From positions 679,525 to 743,524 of the forward strand of contig JANPWX010019821.1 in NCBI GenBank assembly GCA_024734555.1: a stretch of 64,000 bases of DNA, written 5' to 3'. Shown here piece by piece: positions 48,881 to 60,829 of the stretch. Below the pieces are notes generated by a model that worked only from the letters and a program-made list of their open reading frames with translations, searched no databases and was not told the origin of the DNA. The position numbers were made by a program, and so were the translations under genes. The stretch's first letter is position 1; each line of letters opens with the position of its first letter. Origin of the DNA: Trochalopteron elliotii. Its lineage: Eukaryota > Chordata > Aves > Passeriformes > Leiothrichidae.

Positions 48881-51267
48881 GTGAGTTGGAGCTCTCTCCA
48901 AGAGAGCAACCCCCTCCGAGGGGCTGCGAGGTGCTGCCTGTCCTCATTCAGATCCTCTCCCTCACCCCTTTAACCTCTCCTGTTGAAAGCTGGCGCTTTA
49001 CTTCTGTTAAGTAACTACGCGGTGTCTTCCGAGCGGTACATCTTTGGGGTGAGCTTGGAGGGAGGGTATTGTTTACTCTCAAGGCTATAATGGCAAAAAA
49101 AAAAAAAAAAAAAAAAAACCAAACCAAGAAACCCAGCAAAACCCACACCTGGTGTTTCCTAAATATTCTTACTGTAGGTTTTGTTTTCGTTGTGTTCTGT
49201 AGAGAAACTGAGCTCCTTGGTCTTCCTTTCTAAGGGATTGAACGTGATCCGTGTACAGTTGGGCAATCCAATACCTTTTCAACGTTCGTGGAGTGACATT
49301 AATGCGGGAGTTGAATGCACCATTAGCAGGTGTGCTAACGATACCAGATTGGTAGGTGCTGCTGACTCTCTCGACAGACAAGAGCCTTGCAGGGGGAATC
49401 TGAAATATATTGGAGCACTGGGTAACTATCGGTGGCATGAAATTTAACAGGAGCAAATACATATTCTGCCCCTGGGATGCAGTAAGGCTGGGCACGAGTA
49501 TGATCTGGGAGGGGAGTGTGTGTAGAGCAGCCCTGCAGAAAGGGATCTGGGGGTGCTGCTGGGCAGCAGCTCAGGGTGAGTCAGCAGTGTGTGCCCGGGC
49601 AGCCAGGAGGGCAAACCCCATCCCGGGCTGCATCAGACACAGCAGCACCAGCTGTGGTTGGGATCATCCTGCTGGATTCAGCCCTGCTGCGGCCTCACCC
49701 TGAGTCCTGTGTGCAGTGCTGGGCCCCACAGGTTGAGAAGGGTGGGAAGGTCTTTGAATGGTCCAGAGAAGGAGAACAGAGCTGGTGGAAGGGCTGGAAG
49801 GCACATCCTGTGAGGAGCGGCTGAGGGCTCTGGGTTTGTCTGGTCTGGAGAGAAGGAGGCTCAGGGGTGAGATCTCACTGCTCTGTACAGCTTCCGTAGG
49901 GGGGACCTGGAGACAGAGTGCTGGCTTCCTCCTGGCATCCAGGAACATGGAATGGGAATGGTTCAAAGCTGTATCAGGAGAGGTTCAGACTTAACAACAG
50001 GAATAATTTCTTTACTAAGTACAACAAAGCTGGGGAAAGGCCTAGAGAATAAGTGGTGTTAGGTGTGATTGAGGGCTGCAGAAAAGGAGGCTCAGGGGAG
50101 ACATTCTTGCTTTCCACGTCTACTCGAAAGGAAATTGTTGCAAGGTGGGGGTCAGTCTCTGAGACTGACCTCAAGGTGTACCAAGGGAGGTTCAGGCTGG
50201 ACATCAAGAATTTCTCACAGAAAGGATGTTTAAGCAATGGATAGTGGAGTCACCATGCCTTGAATAGTTCAAGAAGTGATTGGACCTGGTTCTTGGTGTC
50301 ATGATCTAGTTGACATGGTGGTTTTTGGTCAAAGTTTGGACTCAGTGATGCTGGAAGTCCTTTCCAACCTGAATTATTCTAATTCTAAGAGCATGATCAA
50401 ACACTGAAACAGGCTTCCTGTAGAGGTGGCTGATGCCCTAAACCTGTTAGTGTTTGAGATATATCTGGACAACCTCCTTAGTAATATACGTGATTTTACT
50501 TTTGGTCATCCCTTAGTTGGTCAGGTGGCTGGACTAGATGATCATTCAAAATCCCTTCCAACTGAAATACTTCTGTTCTGTGCTCAGTGCAGAGCTACTT
50601 CCTAAACTAACAGGAAATTAGAGTTTATTACCACTGATGCCCTTGAAAAGGTAGCTGCCAAGACTTGGTGCTATCACAGCCTGCACTGGGTCTGTAGATG
50701 ATAATGTTACAAGCCAGCTTTCTGTTGTGGGGCACAAAGCTTTCAGTCACAGGCTGAAAGTCACCCCTCTGATATAAGTGTTGATAAATCACAGCTTGGT
50801 TCTATAGATCCTGTTACTTCTATTTGTATCAGTGCTGGTGAAGTGGGAGAGCAGCATCTCAGGTCAATTTCTACAGTAAACTGTGTTAACAGAAGGAGCA
50901 CCATAAAAACAGAGGAAATATATTTTAAAACCTACCGCTGTTTTGGTTTGAGTTTTTTGTTCACCCACTTTCAACCTATAAGAAAACCTATAAAAAAAGG
51001 CTTTCTGTTATATGTTTCTAATTAAATCAAAAGAAAAAAGCATGGTTGCTTGTGTAAGTCTCCATACTTTTATTTTGCACATACTTTTTATTCTGATAAT
51101 TGCACATACATTTTATGCTGATTGAAGCATTAACTGTTGGAAATGCCTGTGAATTTTATTGTCTGCAGAAGTGTTTTTAAATTTTTTTGCACAATATGTG
51201 TGTGAAACTTGTAATAATTTCAGTTTTTGTCAGAAGATTAAATATGCCTTTTTTAACTCCATTTTAG
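48881..51267 (+). other. RMI1: RMI1 intron 1
   Basis: Contains a 24-base poly(A) run at 49095-49118, then CR1-derived sequence from about 49400 to 50580, then unremarkable AT-rich sequence up to the acceptor tttttaactccattttag|GGAATTC. Confidence 0.6.
49400..50580 (+). mobile_element. CR1 LINE fragments, compound
   Basis: Several CR1 segments in the plus orientation: ggggtgctgctgggcagcag, gtgaggagcggctgagggct and ggagagaaggaggctcaggg. There are then two successive CR1-like tails, near 50345-50390 (gtcctttccaacctgaatta) and 50530-50580 (atcccttccaactgaaatac). The doubled end suggests one copy landed in or next to another. Confidence 0.75.
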
Positions 51268-51295
51268 GGAATTCAGTCTCATACCACAAAAGAAA

Positions 51296-53179
51296 ATGTC
51301 TACACCTAGCATTGTAGCAAGAGTGGAAACCTGGCTATCATCCACATGGCATGTTAAAGTTCCTTTAACATGGCTGGAAGCATGCATTAATTGGATCCAG
51401 GAAGAAAACAGTGGTAGCAATTTAAGTCAAGCTCAGATTAACAAGCAGGTATTTGAGCAATGGCTTCTTACCGATCTGAGAGATTTGGAATATCCCATTT
51501 TGCCTAACTGCATCTTAGATACTCCCAAGGGAGAGTTATCAGGCTGCTACTCCATACAGATTGATTCGCTGGTGGATGTTAGTCAGCCAGCATATTCTCA
51601 GTTGCAGAAGCTAAGAGGGAAAAGCACTGTAAATGAAGAAGTTACAGCCAGCACTCAGGCATTTCAGAAGCCCTGGGAAGCAAAGCCTACTCGAATGCTG
51701 ATGCTACAACTAACAGATGGCATACATCAAATTCAGGGCATGGAGTATCAACCAGTGCCCATTCTCTGCAGTAGTCTTCCTCCTGGAACAAAAATCACTG
51801 TGCAGGGAAATATTGCATATCGTCTTGGAGTTCTTCTGCTTAAACCAGAAAATGTGAAATTGCTGGGGGGTGAAGTTGATGTTCTTCTTGAGGATTATTG
51901 TCAGGAAAGAGTCCTTGCTAGATTAATTGGAGAAACTGAAAACCCTAATTCTGTTGGACAAGCTGGACATGAACAGATTTTTTCAAGGCCCGCAGGTGAA
52001 TTAGAACAAATTCCTGGCCCTTCAGATGAAGAGCTTTTAGCCAGCTTTGATGAAAATAGTGAATTTACTTTAAACAACAGAACATCTTTGGAAAGTGGAT
52101 ACTGTAGTAGAAGCAACAATTTTAATACAGCCTCCAGTTCAGCGACTGCACACAATGGAAATGTTCTGCTTCAAAAATCTGGAAGTCCTTTCCCTCACTC
52201 AGATGATCAAATTTCTCCTCCCATAGAATATGCTGATGGCTTTTTAAATGACTTTCCTTTAGAAGATGACTTTCTTCTGGAAGAGGAGATGCAAAGAGCG
52301 ATGGAAGAAGTGCCACCAGTGGACATGAACAGAAACATAGGTTTAATTACTGGCAGACTTCCACATACATCTAGAAGCTCCTGCAATTCATCTTTAAATG
52401 GCACTGGTGAAGAAGACAATGTGAATGAAAGAGATAACTCGAGGGAAGCTCTCAGCAGGGAAAAGAACATGAGAAGAGTGATATTTGATGAAGATGGAAA
52501 TAGCATGAATAATTTATTGCAGCACAAGGGCTTACGTCAGACCTGCAGTTCATCAGATTTTTGTTTGGCAAATCCTCCTGAGGAAGAGCAGAATTATACA
52601 GACCTAGATGAGAGCAGATGTAAACACCAACATACTACTGACAGCAGGGTATTAAATGATGATCCTGTATTTTCCTTAGAAATGGATCCAGAAGGAGATC
52701 AGCAGAAACATGATTCACAAGTCTTTCCTTGCAAGGCAGTAGAGGCATCTTTAGATTTAGATTCTCCACCTTTTACATATATTTCCCTTCTCCTTGCAAA
52801 AAAACCAGAAACTGTTACAATTCTGAAAGTTAAATGTTTTATTGTCACTCTTACTGGAAACCTCACAAAAAGCAATGGGTCCTGGGGTATAAAGGCTAAA
52901 ATTTCTGATGGCTCTGCTTATCTTGAAGTAGATTTTGCTGATGATATTCTAACAAGTTTGATTGGTTTTTCAGTGCCTGAAATGAATAAGCTGAAAAGGG
53001 ATTCAGCTTTACGTCTAAAACTTAAGGATGGTTTAGAGAAATGTCAAAAACAGCTGATAGATCTCTGTTGTTTGATGACTATTGAGTTTGATCCATTTCA
53101 GTCTAAAGCTACTGTATTAATTCTCCAGGATGCTGATGCTAGGCATCTAGAACAATTGAAGAAACGTTTGAATAAATAA
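51296..53179 (+). CDS. RMI1: RMI1, RecQ-mediated genome instability protein 1
   Basis: Scaffold subunit of the BLM-TOP3A-RMI1-RMI2 complex, which dissolves double Holliday junctions without crossover in the nucleus. The whole protein, 627 aa, is in one exon, as in mammals (625 aa). The N-terminal block ([20 protein letters not shown] to about residue 215, including [31 protein letters not shown] and [13 protein letters not shown]) is the DUF1767/OB1 fold that contacts TOP3A and BLM. An acidic, serine-rich linker follows. The C-terminal third (from about [17 protein letters not shown] through [20 protein letters not shown] to the end) is the second OB fold that binds RMI2. The start is set by the acceptor at 51267 and 28 leader bases; context GAAAATGTC has A at -3. 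No frameshift is seen. Confidence 0.97.
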   Translation: MSTPSIVARVETWLSSTWHVKVPLTWLEACINWIQEENSGSNLSQAQINKQVFEQWLLTDLRDLEYPILPNCILDTPKGELSGCYSIQIDSLVDVSQPAYSQLQKLRGKSTVNEEVTASTQAFQKPWEAKPTRMLMLQLTDGIHQIQGMEYQPVPILCSSLPPGTKITVQGNIAYRLGVLLLKPENVKLLGGEVDVLLEDYCQERVLARLIGETENPNSVGQAGHEQIFSRPAGELEQIPGPSDEELLASFDENSEFTLNNRTSLESGYCSRSNNFNTASSSATAHNGNVLLQKSGSPFPHSDDQISPPIEYADGFLNDFPLEDDFLLEEEMQRAMEEVPPVDMNRNIGLITGRLPHTSRSSCNSSLNGTGEEDNVNERDNSREALSREKNMRRVIFDEDGNSMNNLLQHKGLRQTCSSSDFCLANPPEEEQNYTDLDESRCKHQHTTDSRVLNDDPVFSLEMDPEGDQQKHDSQVFPCKAVEASLDLDSPPFTYISLLLAKKPETVTILKVKCFIVTLTGNLTKSNGSWGIKAKISDGSAYLEVDFADDILTSLIGFSVPEMNKLKRDSALRLKLKDGLEKCQKQLIDLCCLMTIEFDPFQSKATVLILQDADARHLEQLKKRLNK

Positions 53180-53515
53180 CATGTGCAAACTTGCAGACAA
53201 TATATTAGGAAATGTTTAACTGAGATTTAAGTCAGAGTGAAGAACTCTTGAAAGTTAAAGTTAAGTGGTGTATCTTTTATCAGAGTAAAAGTGAGACAAG
53301 GAGATTACTTGTTGGACCAAAACTGGGCACTTTGTTTCATATCGTGACAGTATTGGAATAAGATTTCAAATATTTGTGTCTTGATTGTTTTCATTCTGAA
53401 TAATCCTACGTGTTTTAGACTGGTAATCCAGAGTAGCACAATTTGTCAGGAAATGTACAAAAATGAACAAACCATCTTGTTATTTCACTTTTTCAGGTAG
53501 TTACCTGATTTTTAA

Positions 53516-53521
53516 AATAAA
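53516..53521 (+). terminator. RMI1: RMI1 polyadenylation signal (proximal)
   Basis: AATAAA 337 bases after the stop. A second AATAAA lies at 53564-53569. Which is used cannot be told by eye. Confidence 0.45.
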
Positions 53522-54026
53522 GGTACATGAGTTTCTCAGTTTCTTCTTGGAGAAAATCAGTTGAATAAATTTAAATAACAAATTATTGTTCAAAAGCAGT
53601 CCCTTCTGACTATGCCAATCTGAAGACTCACATCTATATTCACTGTGTGAGAACCTGAAGTATAGAAAACTGAAAGACTGTCTTCTAAGTATTCAGGTGT
53701 GAGGAAAAAAAATCCAATCCTATGCAAAAAGAAGGTTGAAAAAACCTCTATATTTTTATAAATAATTAAAGAGAAAGCCAAGTGTTTTAAAGAGTTTATT
53801 AGCAGAAAATTATTATAATATATGGGGATTCTATTTTTTTGTCACATTAATGTTAATCATTGCTAGTAGTTTTGAAACTAGAGGTAAACTCATTCATTAA
53901 CTCTTATGGTTACTTAACTAACCTTTTTACAGAGTAGTCAAATACTTGTGCTGCACACATGTTGTATAGTATATTTAATGTTGGTCTTAATTTTGATTGA
54001 TTTTTTAAAATTTCTACTTCTAAAAT

Positions 54027-54032
54027 AATAAA
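54027..54032 (+). terminator. RMI1: RMI1 polyadenylation signal (distal)
   Basis: AATAAA followed about 15 bases later by the GT-rich element TTTGGTGGATGTTG, a good downstream element. It would give a 3' UTR of about 870 nt. Confidence 0.5.
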
Positions 54033-54176
54033 GTTTTCATTTAGATTTGGTGGATGTTGCTTAGTCACTTTTTAAAAAAATATATATTTAGATGAGTATA
54101 TAGAGTATGAGAAATTATCTGATTTAGTTTTTTGTTCTTTTTTCTTCTTCCCATCCTTTCCCCTTCACTTGTTTTT

Positions 54177-54302
54177 TAGGTTTGTGGGGGGGTTTTTGTT
54201 TGTTTGTTCGTTTTTGGTTTGGTTTGGGTTTGGTTTTTGCTTTATTTTGGGTTTTTTGTTTGTTTTTTTCTTTGGTTGATTGGTTTGGGTTGGTTTGTTT
54301 CC
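54177..54302. repeat. G/T-rich low-complexity tract
   Basis: About 125 bases containing almost only G and T on the plus strand: ggtttgtgggggggtttttg, gtttgtttgttcg, and ggtttggtttgggtttgg repeats. It lies just beyond the RMI1 3' end. Confidence 0.85.
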
Positions 54303-57300
54303 CTGTGAATTTAGAAGAATTAATATTCTGGCAGGAGTAGGGGAGCCAGTCTGCCCAGGAGCAGTCTGCCCAGTGTTGGTAGTGTTTGTAAAGAATTACA
54401 ATTGGTGGCTAGAAGAGGGATTTTTTCTTAATTGACCTGCCAGCATCTTTCTTCAAAGCCTTTTCTTTCTCTGAACAAAATATGTTGGGCCATTGAGATT
54501 TGCTGTGACACACTGTCAGTATAAATACTCAACATCAGTATATATACTCAATCCCAAATTGTGAACCGTGCTTGAAGACTCCAAGGAAGAGTAAAGGTAA
54601 TTTCCCAAGTAAAGTAAAAATGGAGGAAGGTGGAGCGTGGGACATCTTGAGGGTTTTTATGCTTGAGGTGTGAGAGGTTTTAGGCTTTATTTTGTACAGT
54701 TTATAAACACAAACATCCCTGCGTCCCTTTCTTTCCTTGCCCTTCGTACTGTGAAGAGAACCTGTGGAAATTATAACCCTGTGAGCCGCCTCTGGGTTTA
54801 TTTTCTGAGGTTTTTGGAAACAGTACATTGTTTAGAACTGTAAGAGCAACAGCTTTTGCCTGTCTGGAACCTACATTACTGGACCTTGAGTTACAGTTTG
54901 AGAAAAAATTGCTTGTTAGTACGAAACTGACCAAGCCTCATGTCGTGTAATCCTTGTAGAAGTTAATAGAGCTGGCTGTAAACCTTCAGTGCCATTTTGT
55001 GGAAATACTTCTCCTATAATGAGTTAGGAAACATCCTTTGAAGTTTTTGCCTTAGCATGTAAAAGGATAGGAGTCTTTAAACTTCAAACGGCATGAATAA
55101 TCCACAGATTTTATTCTGGTTGTGCAGAGCAAGAGTCATGTTATTCAAACTGCAAAATCAGATTAAGTGCTCTGCTTAGTTTAGATGATGAAGGCACATC
55201 TGCCCCTCCTTTTTTGCTTTTTTGTTAATGTTTAGCCATCTCTGCTACAGTAATTGCTTCTCCTGTTTTCTTCCTCCCTCCCACCTCCAAGTCAATGTTA
55301 CTTGTCTGACACTTTCTTCTGCCCCACCCCCCATTGTCCTTGTCTTCATTTTCAACATGGCTCTCTGGAAAGCCATTTGCATGCCTGTGGTCCAGTGCAA
55401 GCAGGAAGATCTCAAAAAAGCTATTTACAGCATGACCGCCCTGCCGATATTTCAGTGCAATTTTCTGTTGTATAAGGTTTCCAGATCTGTGTTCAAGCTT
55501 TTAGAATTAATGAGAAATACAAGATTTTTTTCAATAAGAAAAAGGAATGAAATTAGTGATATTGAGAAAGCATGCTTAGTTAAGAGCTGATGTGAAACAG
55601 AAAATGGTTTATATGCCTATGTGTACCAGGCATTGGTTCTTGCCTTACCCACTGTTTTTGCTCTTAGAATCAGCTTTTAACAGTCTTAATGTTTTGATGC
55701 TCTTTGTATGCATGGTGTGCATGTATTGCCTCGCTGTACTGGCAGTGGTGTGTGTCAGAGCCCTTCAGATAACTGCTGTTCTTACAGGCTGAATTCACAG
55801 CACAGGTTGCAACCCCAGCAGAGGTATGGCCACATTTCTGGAGGGTGCAGCAGCCCTCCTGTAGCAACTGCTGAAGGCATTTGTCATGGCAGCTGCTCTC
55901 ACACCTCACGTGTAGCCTTCTGGCAGAAGGCATGTTTTGCACTTTTTGTCATCTCTTGTCTACAGTATATCACAAACTGACTTCTTGTTGTTGTCTTTGT
56001 TTCAGGTGCTAAGTAGACTTCTGCACTTGCGGTGTATCTTACTGCAGTTTCAGAATCCATGTTCTTCAAGAATGTTTTCCTTTCAATGGGGAAAATAAGC
56101 AGCTTTTTTTTTGTTGCTGGTCACAGTGAAAACTTCCAACTAATTTGGTGTCAATATGTGAAACCTACAATATTCTCACACAGGGGCATGGATGTTACTC
56201 TGTTAACAATGAAAGTCAGTTCTTGCCTTATGGTTATTCAAGAAAATAAAACCAATGAATGTGCTATGGCAGTGCCAGGTACCTGCATCAGAATATTCTT
56301 TAAAAGCTCTGTCACTAAGGCAAGCTGGCAGAAAACAGAAGGCTCTCAGAAACTTTGCTGTGCCCTAGTTCTTTTCAAGGTATTCACTCAAACTGTAGAA
56401 CAAGGCCATGGCTAGTCCAAGAAATATGGCAGGCTTCCAAATATACTAGGCTGGCAAGAACAGCTTGAGGAGAAGTCTAATCCTACTGGATATTAGTTTG
56501 GCCACAAATATGCACTTCATAACCCAGCAACAACCTTCTCGTTAATTGCAGGCAATGTTCTCAGGAAGCAACAGCTAGTTGAGATAATGTTACTTCAAAG
56601 TATGGGTGAAGAATGTTAAGGGATTTCCTGAAAGGTATTCTGGACTACTCAGTAATGCAAGTTCACAGTAAAAGAATTATTTCTTTCAGGTCATATCAAA
56701 AGAGGAAATTTTCACTGTAATGGAACACGATTAGGTGGAACGGTACGCAACATTTGGTTCTAAAGGTAAAGACCTGTTTCTTGATGTTTCACTGTAATAA
56801 TGTCAAACATTTCTGTTATGAATAACAAAAGGGTGATAACTTTAAGCTTTTTGTTATAGGGAGGAAAGAATGATTTATAGTACAACGTTTCTGAATTATC
56901 TGGTGGCAAGGAAAGTTAAAAGTATTTATCTGAGAGGAAAAGGCAGAAAGGACTTTAAAATGTAACACCTCTCATTTCAGATCCAATTCTCTGGTGTTAT
57001 GGTCCTAGAAGGAACAGAATACCAATAGTAATAACAGCAAGTGAGAAGATAAAGGTAAAATGACATTGCAACTCTGAATTCAACAGAAGAGGCCTATTTT
57101 TTACAAATCAGCTGATCATCTAAATGTGTATATATGACAGACTTTTGTATCAGTCTGTCACTTCTACTCTTTTCCTTAAGGACTTCTTTCCTCACTGTAC
57201 TGGGTTTTTTAACAGGATGAAATTGCAGTGTGTGGCTGTTAGAATTTGTCCAGCTTCTGATTTTTTTCTTAAGGCTAAAAAACTTGGTTCTCTCATCCTT

Positions 57301-58626
57301 TCCAGCAAATGGCATGTGCTCCATCTCCCTGACCACCTTGGCAGTTTCTGCTGGCCACGTGCTTCAGTGGCTTTCTTGTGCTAGGGAACGCTAAATAGGG
57401 CACAACATCCTCATGCAGTCTCACAAGTGCTGAAAGCAGAAAGCAGCTTGCTCTCTGGGACTTGGTGGCAGCAGCTTGCTGGCTCCGATGGTCATTGCCA
57501 CCACAAGGTCACATGGCTGACTTCTGTTAAGCTGCACATGGCTCTTACTCTGAAGTTTCCTAACCAGCTGGTTCCCAGCCCATATTGTTGTATGGATTTA
57601 TTTCTGCAAGGATGAAGGAATTTGTATTTGTCTTTGTCGAACTTACATTTCTAGAAGTCCAACCTGTGTCTTACTGGTTCTCTATCTCCAATTGCTCTCC
57701 TTTCATTTCTTGCCCTTCCCTGTCATATGTGTAAGCTTCTCTACCGCTTGCCCCTCCTCTACAGAATCAGACAGCTCTTTCTAGAGGGAATTAGGTAGGG
57801 CAGACGTGACTTGACATTGTAGGCCTGTGCTGACTGTTTCAAACTACCATCACCATGTGCCGGGGTATGGATTCAGTGAGGATTTGCTCTAACCTCTGGG
57901 ACTGAGGTCAGACTGTCAAGTCAGTAATTCCCTGGATCCTCCTCCCAGAACATGGGTGTGGCACTTGCCTTTTACCACTAATCAAGTACAGCTGTAACCT
58001 TTCCAGTGTGGTTGAGAATGTCCTTGGGCCATGAGCTGGCACCCTCTCTGGTCCCATCTGGAGTTGTGTGTGTTTGTAGGGTAGTCTGTTGCTACAAGGA
58101 GGTGCTGTTACATACGATCTCAGTAAGAAAGACACTCTGACTTGAAAATACCATTTAAAACACTAGTTATTAGAACTAACACTTTCAGATAAAGGCCAGG
58201 ACATGCAGCTGGCATAAGCTCTGGTACAACTATCAGCTCCTCCAACACTATGTGCTGCCTGAGCTTGTCCCACCACCAAGAGATCTGCACAGCCCAAAAC
58301 AGCCTAAAGACCACACTGGCTGTGTGCAGCACAGACCTGTGCCTGCTCAGGTTAGCCATGACATGATGTGAGTCACTGAGCCCTCAATGTCTTCTGGTCA
58401 GTATCACTGCATTTCCTGTCCCATTACTTGCAGTAGTCTGTGCTCCCTTTCTACAAATACTCTTAGTAGGCTTGGGAAAGTTAGGCTTCCTGTCATCCTC
58501 TCATGGATCACCTGCTTCTTCAGGTATCTGTGTTGCTTGTGTAAGCTGTAAGTTATTTAGGCTGTGTCACTGGTAGTAGTAACTCACAGGTAATGCTAGC
58601 TTTAAAATAGTTTTACTGTAGGGGCA
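54303..58626. other. Intergenic sequence, nothing recognised
   Basis: Downstream of RMI1. Open frames up to 127 aa occur but show no family motif, no splice structure and no coding-like composition. I see no repeat family that I can name. Confidence 0.5.
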
Positions 58627-59293
58627 TGTCCTGGTTTAGGGCAAATTTGGGAGGAAATCTCCGAATGGGGTTCCTCTGAAAAGCAAATCCAAACAGCCCC
58701 TCCCCCCAGCCGGTCCGGGGAAATAATTCCCTCAGAGATAGAGTGGAAAAAAAACCTTATTTATTTAACAAACAAAATGCCCACAAGCATAAAGAATGAA
58801 TAATAATAATAACAATAATAATAATATGAAACAATAAAACCTCTCGCTGCTCCGAAGAGAGATGGCAAAACTGAGAGTCCGTGTCAGGAGTTTGTTTATC
58901 AGTCCCTTCAGTGCTGAAAAATGCCGAGCCCTGGCCCGGTGGGCCACGGGTGCAAGATCCCGGTGCTCCTCTGGGTTTTTCAGTCCTGAGCAGATTTAAA
59001 CAGTCCCAAAGAAAAATAAAATAATAAAAAAAACAGTCCAGGAAAGCTTCTTTGCCTCAGCTAGCTAGACTAACAAGAGGAGAAAAAAAACTCTCTGGCT
59101 GCCCTCCGTGTATCCGACGAAGGAAAAAAAAAAGAAACCACACAGTCCCAAGGACGAGAGCAGATTCCGAGGAGTGAGTTTGTTTCTCAAAACAAACTGC
59201 GCGCTTCTTCTTTCTCTGCTCACTCTCAGAACCAGTCTTAAAGGTACAGAACACAGAACAGACGATTTGGGGATACATAGTCACCCTAGGACA
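58627..59293 (-). mobile_element. Solo LTR, 667 bp, with 5-bp target-site duplication
   Basis: Read on the minus strand it runs from TGTCCTAGGGTGACTATG to CTAAACCAGGACA, the TG...CA ends of a retroviral LTR. The direct repeat GGGCA is at 58622-58626 and 59294-59298. It contains AAT-repeats near 58800. No internal genes are attached. The orientation is inferred from similarity of layout to the LTR at 37400. Confidence 0.85.
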
Positions 59294-59974
59294 GGGCAGT
59301 ACAGAAGGTGGAAGAACATTTTTGGCTAGCTGATAATCCTTAAAAAAGCCATGGTAATATATAACTTACTGCTTTGTGGCAGGTCAATACCAAAACATCT
59401 TTTTCATTGTTTTTATGGACAAAACTAACACTGATTTCAGCAAAGTTCTGTTAATATAAGAAAAAAGGCAAAATGCAGGCTTCACAAATACCATCTGAAT
59501 TAGTAATACAGCATACAGCAGAGAGGTGAGCTGAGTTGGGTGAACCAAGAGATTTCCATAGGAGTTACAGATTAGAGGCCTTTCAGGATAAGGGTATTTC
59601 CCTGTTTACTAGGGGAGCTCTCACCGAGTCATGGTGACAAAGAAAATTTGCCTCAATTCTCTGGCTATTCAAAAAGCAGTAGGAATTGCAATTGAATTGA
59701 CAGAGGGCAAGCATCTACAGCCCTGTTGACCACCTTTATGGGTAGGTGGAGATTGGAGCTGGGAGGCATTCCATACTTACTGCTTCTTAGTAGCTAAATG
59801 AGCATCTCCCTGCACAGACTTAGATTTTTTTAGTTGAATTTCCTGTATAAACTTCAGAGATACCCAATACAGTTAATTTAGCTGGTATAGACCACTGTGC
59901 CATGTTAAACAGCTTTTTGTTTGCATACTTGGTAGGCTGGAATTTTCTTCTAGGATGAGAATAGTCTTCTCTAT

Positions 59975-60821
59975 AGGAGGAAAAGAAAGGTTCTACAGAG
60001 AGACCTGGAGAGGCTCAATGGGCTAAGGACAGCTTCTTGAGACTCTATAAGGCAAAGTGCTGGGTCCTGCACTAGGGTCACAACCACCCCATGCAGTGCT
60101 ACAGGCTGGGGGAGGAGTGGCTGGAAAGCTCTTTAGCAAAGCAGACTTGGGGGGGGCTGGTTGAAACCAGCTCAATATAAGGCAACAGTGTGGCCAGGTG
60201 GCCGAGGAGCCCTGTGGCCTCCTGGCCTGTGTCAAGAACAATGCGGCCAGCAGGACCAGAACAGTGATTGTCCCTCTCTATTTGGCACTGGGGAGGCCAC
60301 ACTTCAAATCCTATGTTCAGTTCTGGGCCCCTCACTTTGAAAAAGACTTTGAGGTGCTGGAGAGTGTCCAGAGAAGAGCAACAAGGCTTGTGAAAGGACT
60401 AGAAACATGTCATCTGAGGAATGGCTGAGGGATCTGGGTTTGTTGAGTTGGGAAAAGAGGAGGTTCAGGGGCGACCTCATCACTCTCCACAATTCCCTGA
60501 AAGGAGGATGCAGTGAGGTGGGGGCTAGTCTCCTCTACTGTGCCTGCAGTGAGAGGACCAGAGGAAATGGCCTTAAGATGAGACAGTTGAGATTCAGATT
60601 AGATATTAGAAAAATTCTTTTTCACTGTTAGAGTGGTCAGGAAATAGGTTTTCCTAAGAGGTGGTAGACTCACAATCCCTGGAGGTGCTCAAGAGGAGTC
60701 TGGATCTGTTGCTGGGTGGTGTGGTTTAGTGATTTAGGGTTACAGTGGTAATGCTGGACAGTGGAACTGGATGATCATAAAGGTTACTTGGAACCTTAAC
60801 AATTCTATGATTATTCTATGA
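59975..60821 (+). mobile_element. CR1 LINE fragment
   Basis: Reads agacctggagaggctcaatg, gggtcctgcactagggtcac, gtgctacaggctgggggagg, gagtgtccagagaagagcaa and the tail caattctatgattattctat. This is the typical order of the CR1 3' portion, with broken frames. Confidence 0.85.
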
Positions 60822-60829
60822 AAAGCAGA

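Noticed and set aside
55222..55590. 122-aa plus-strand open frame downstream of RMI1
   Set aside because: No domain, no splice context and no repeated or biased codon pattern. It is consistent with chance in intergenic DNA.
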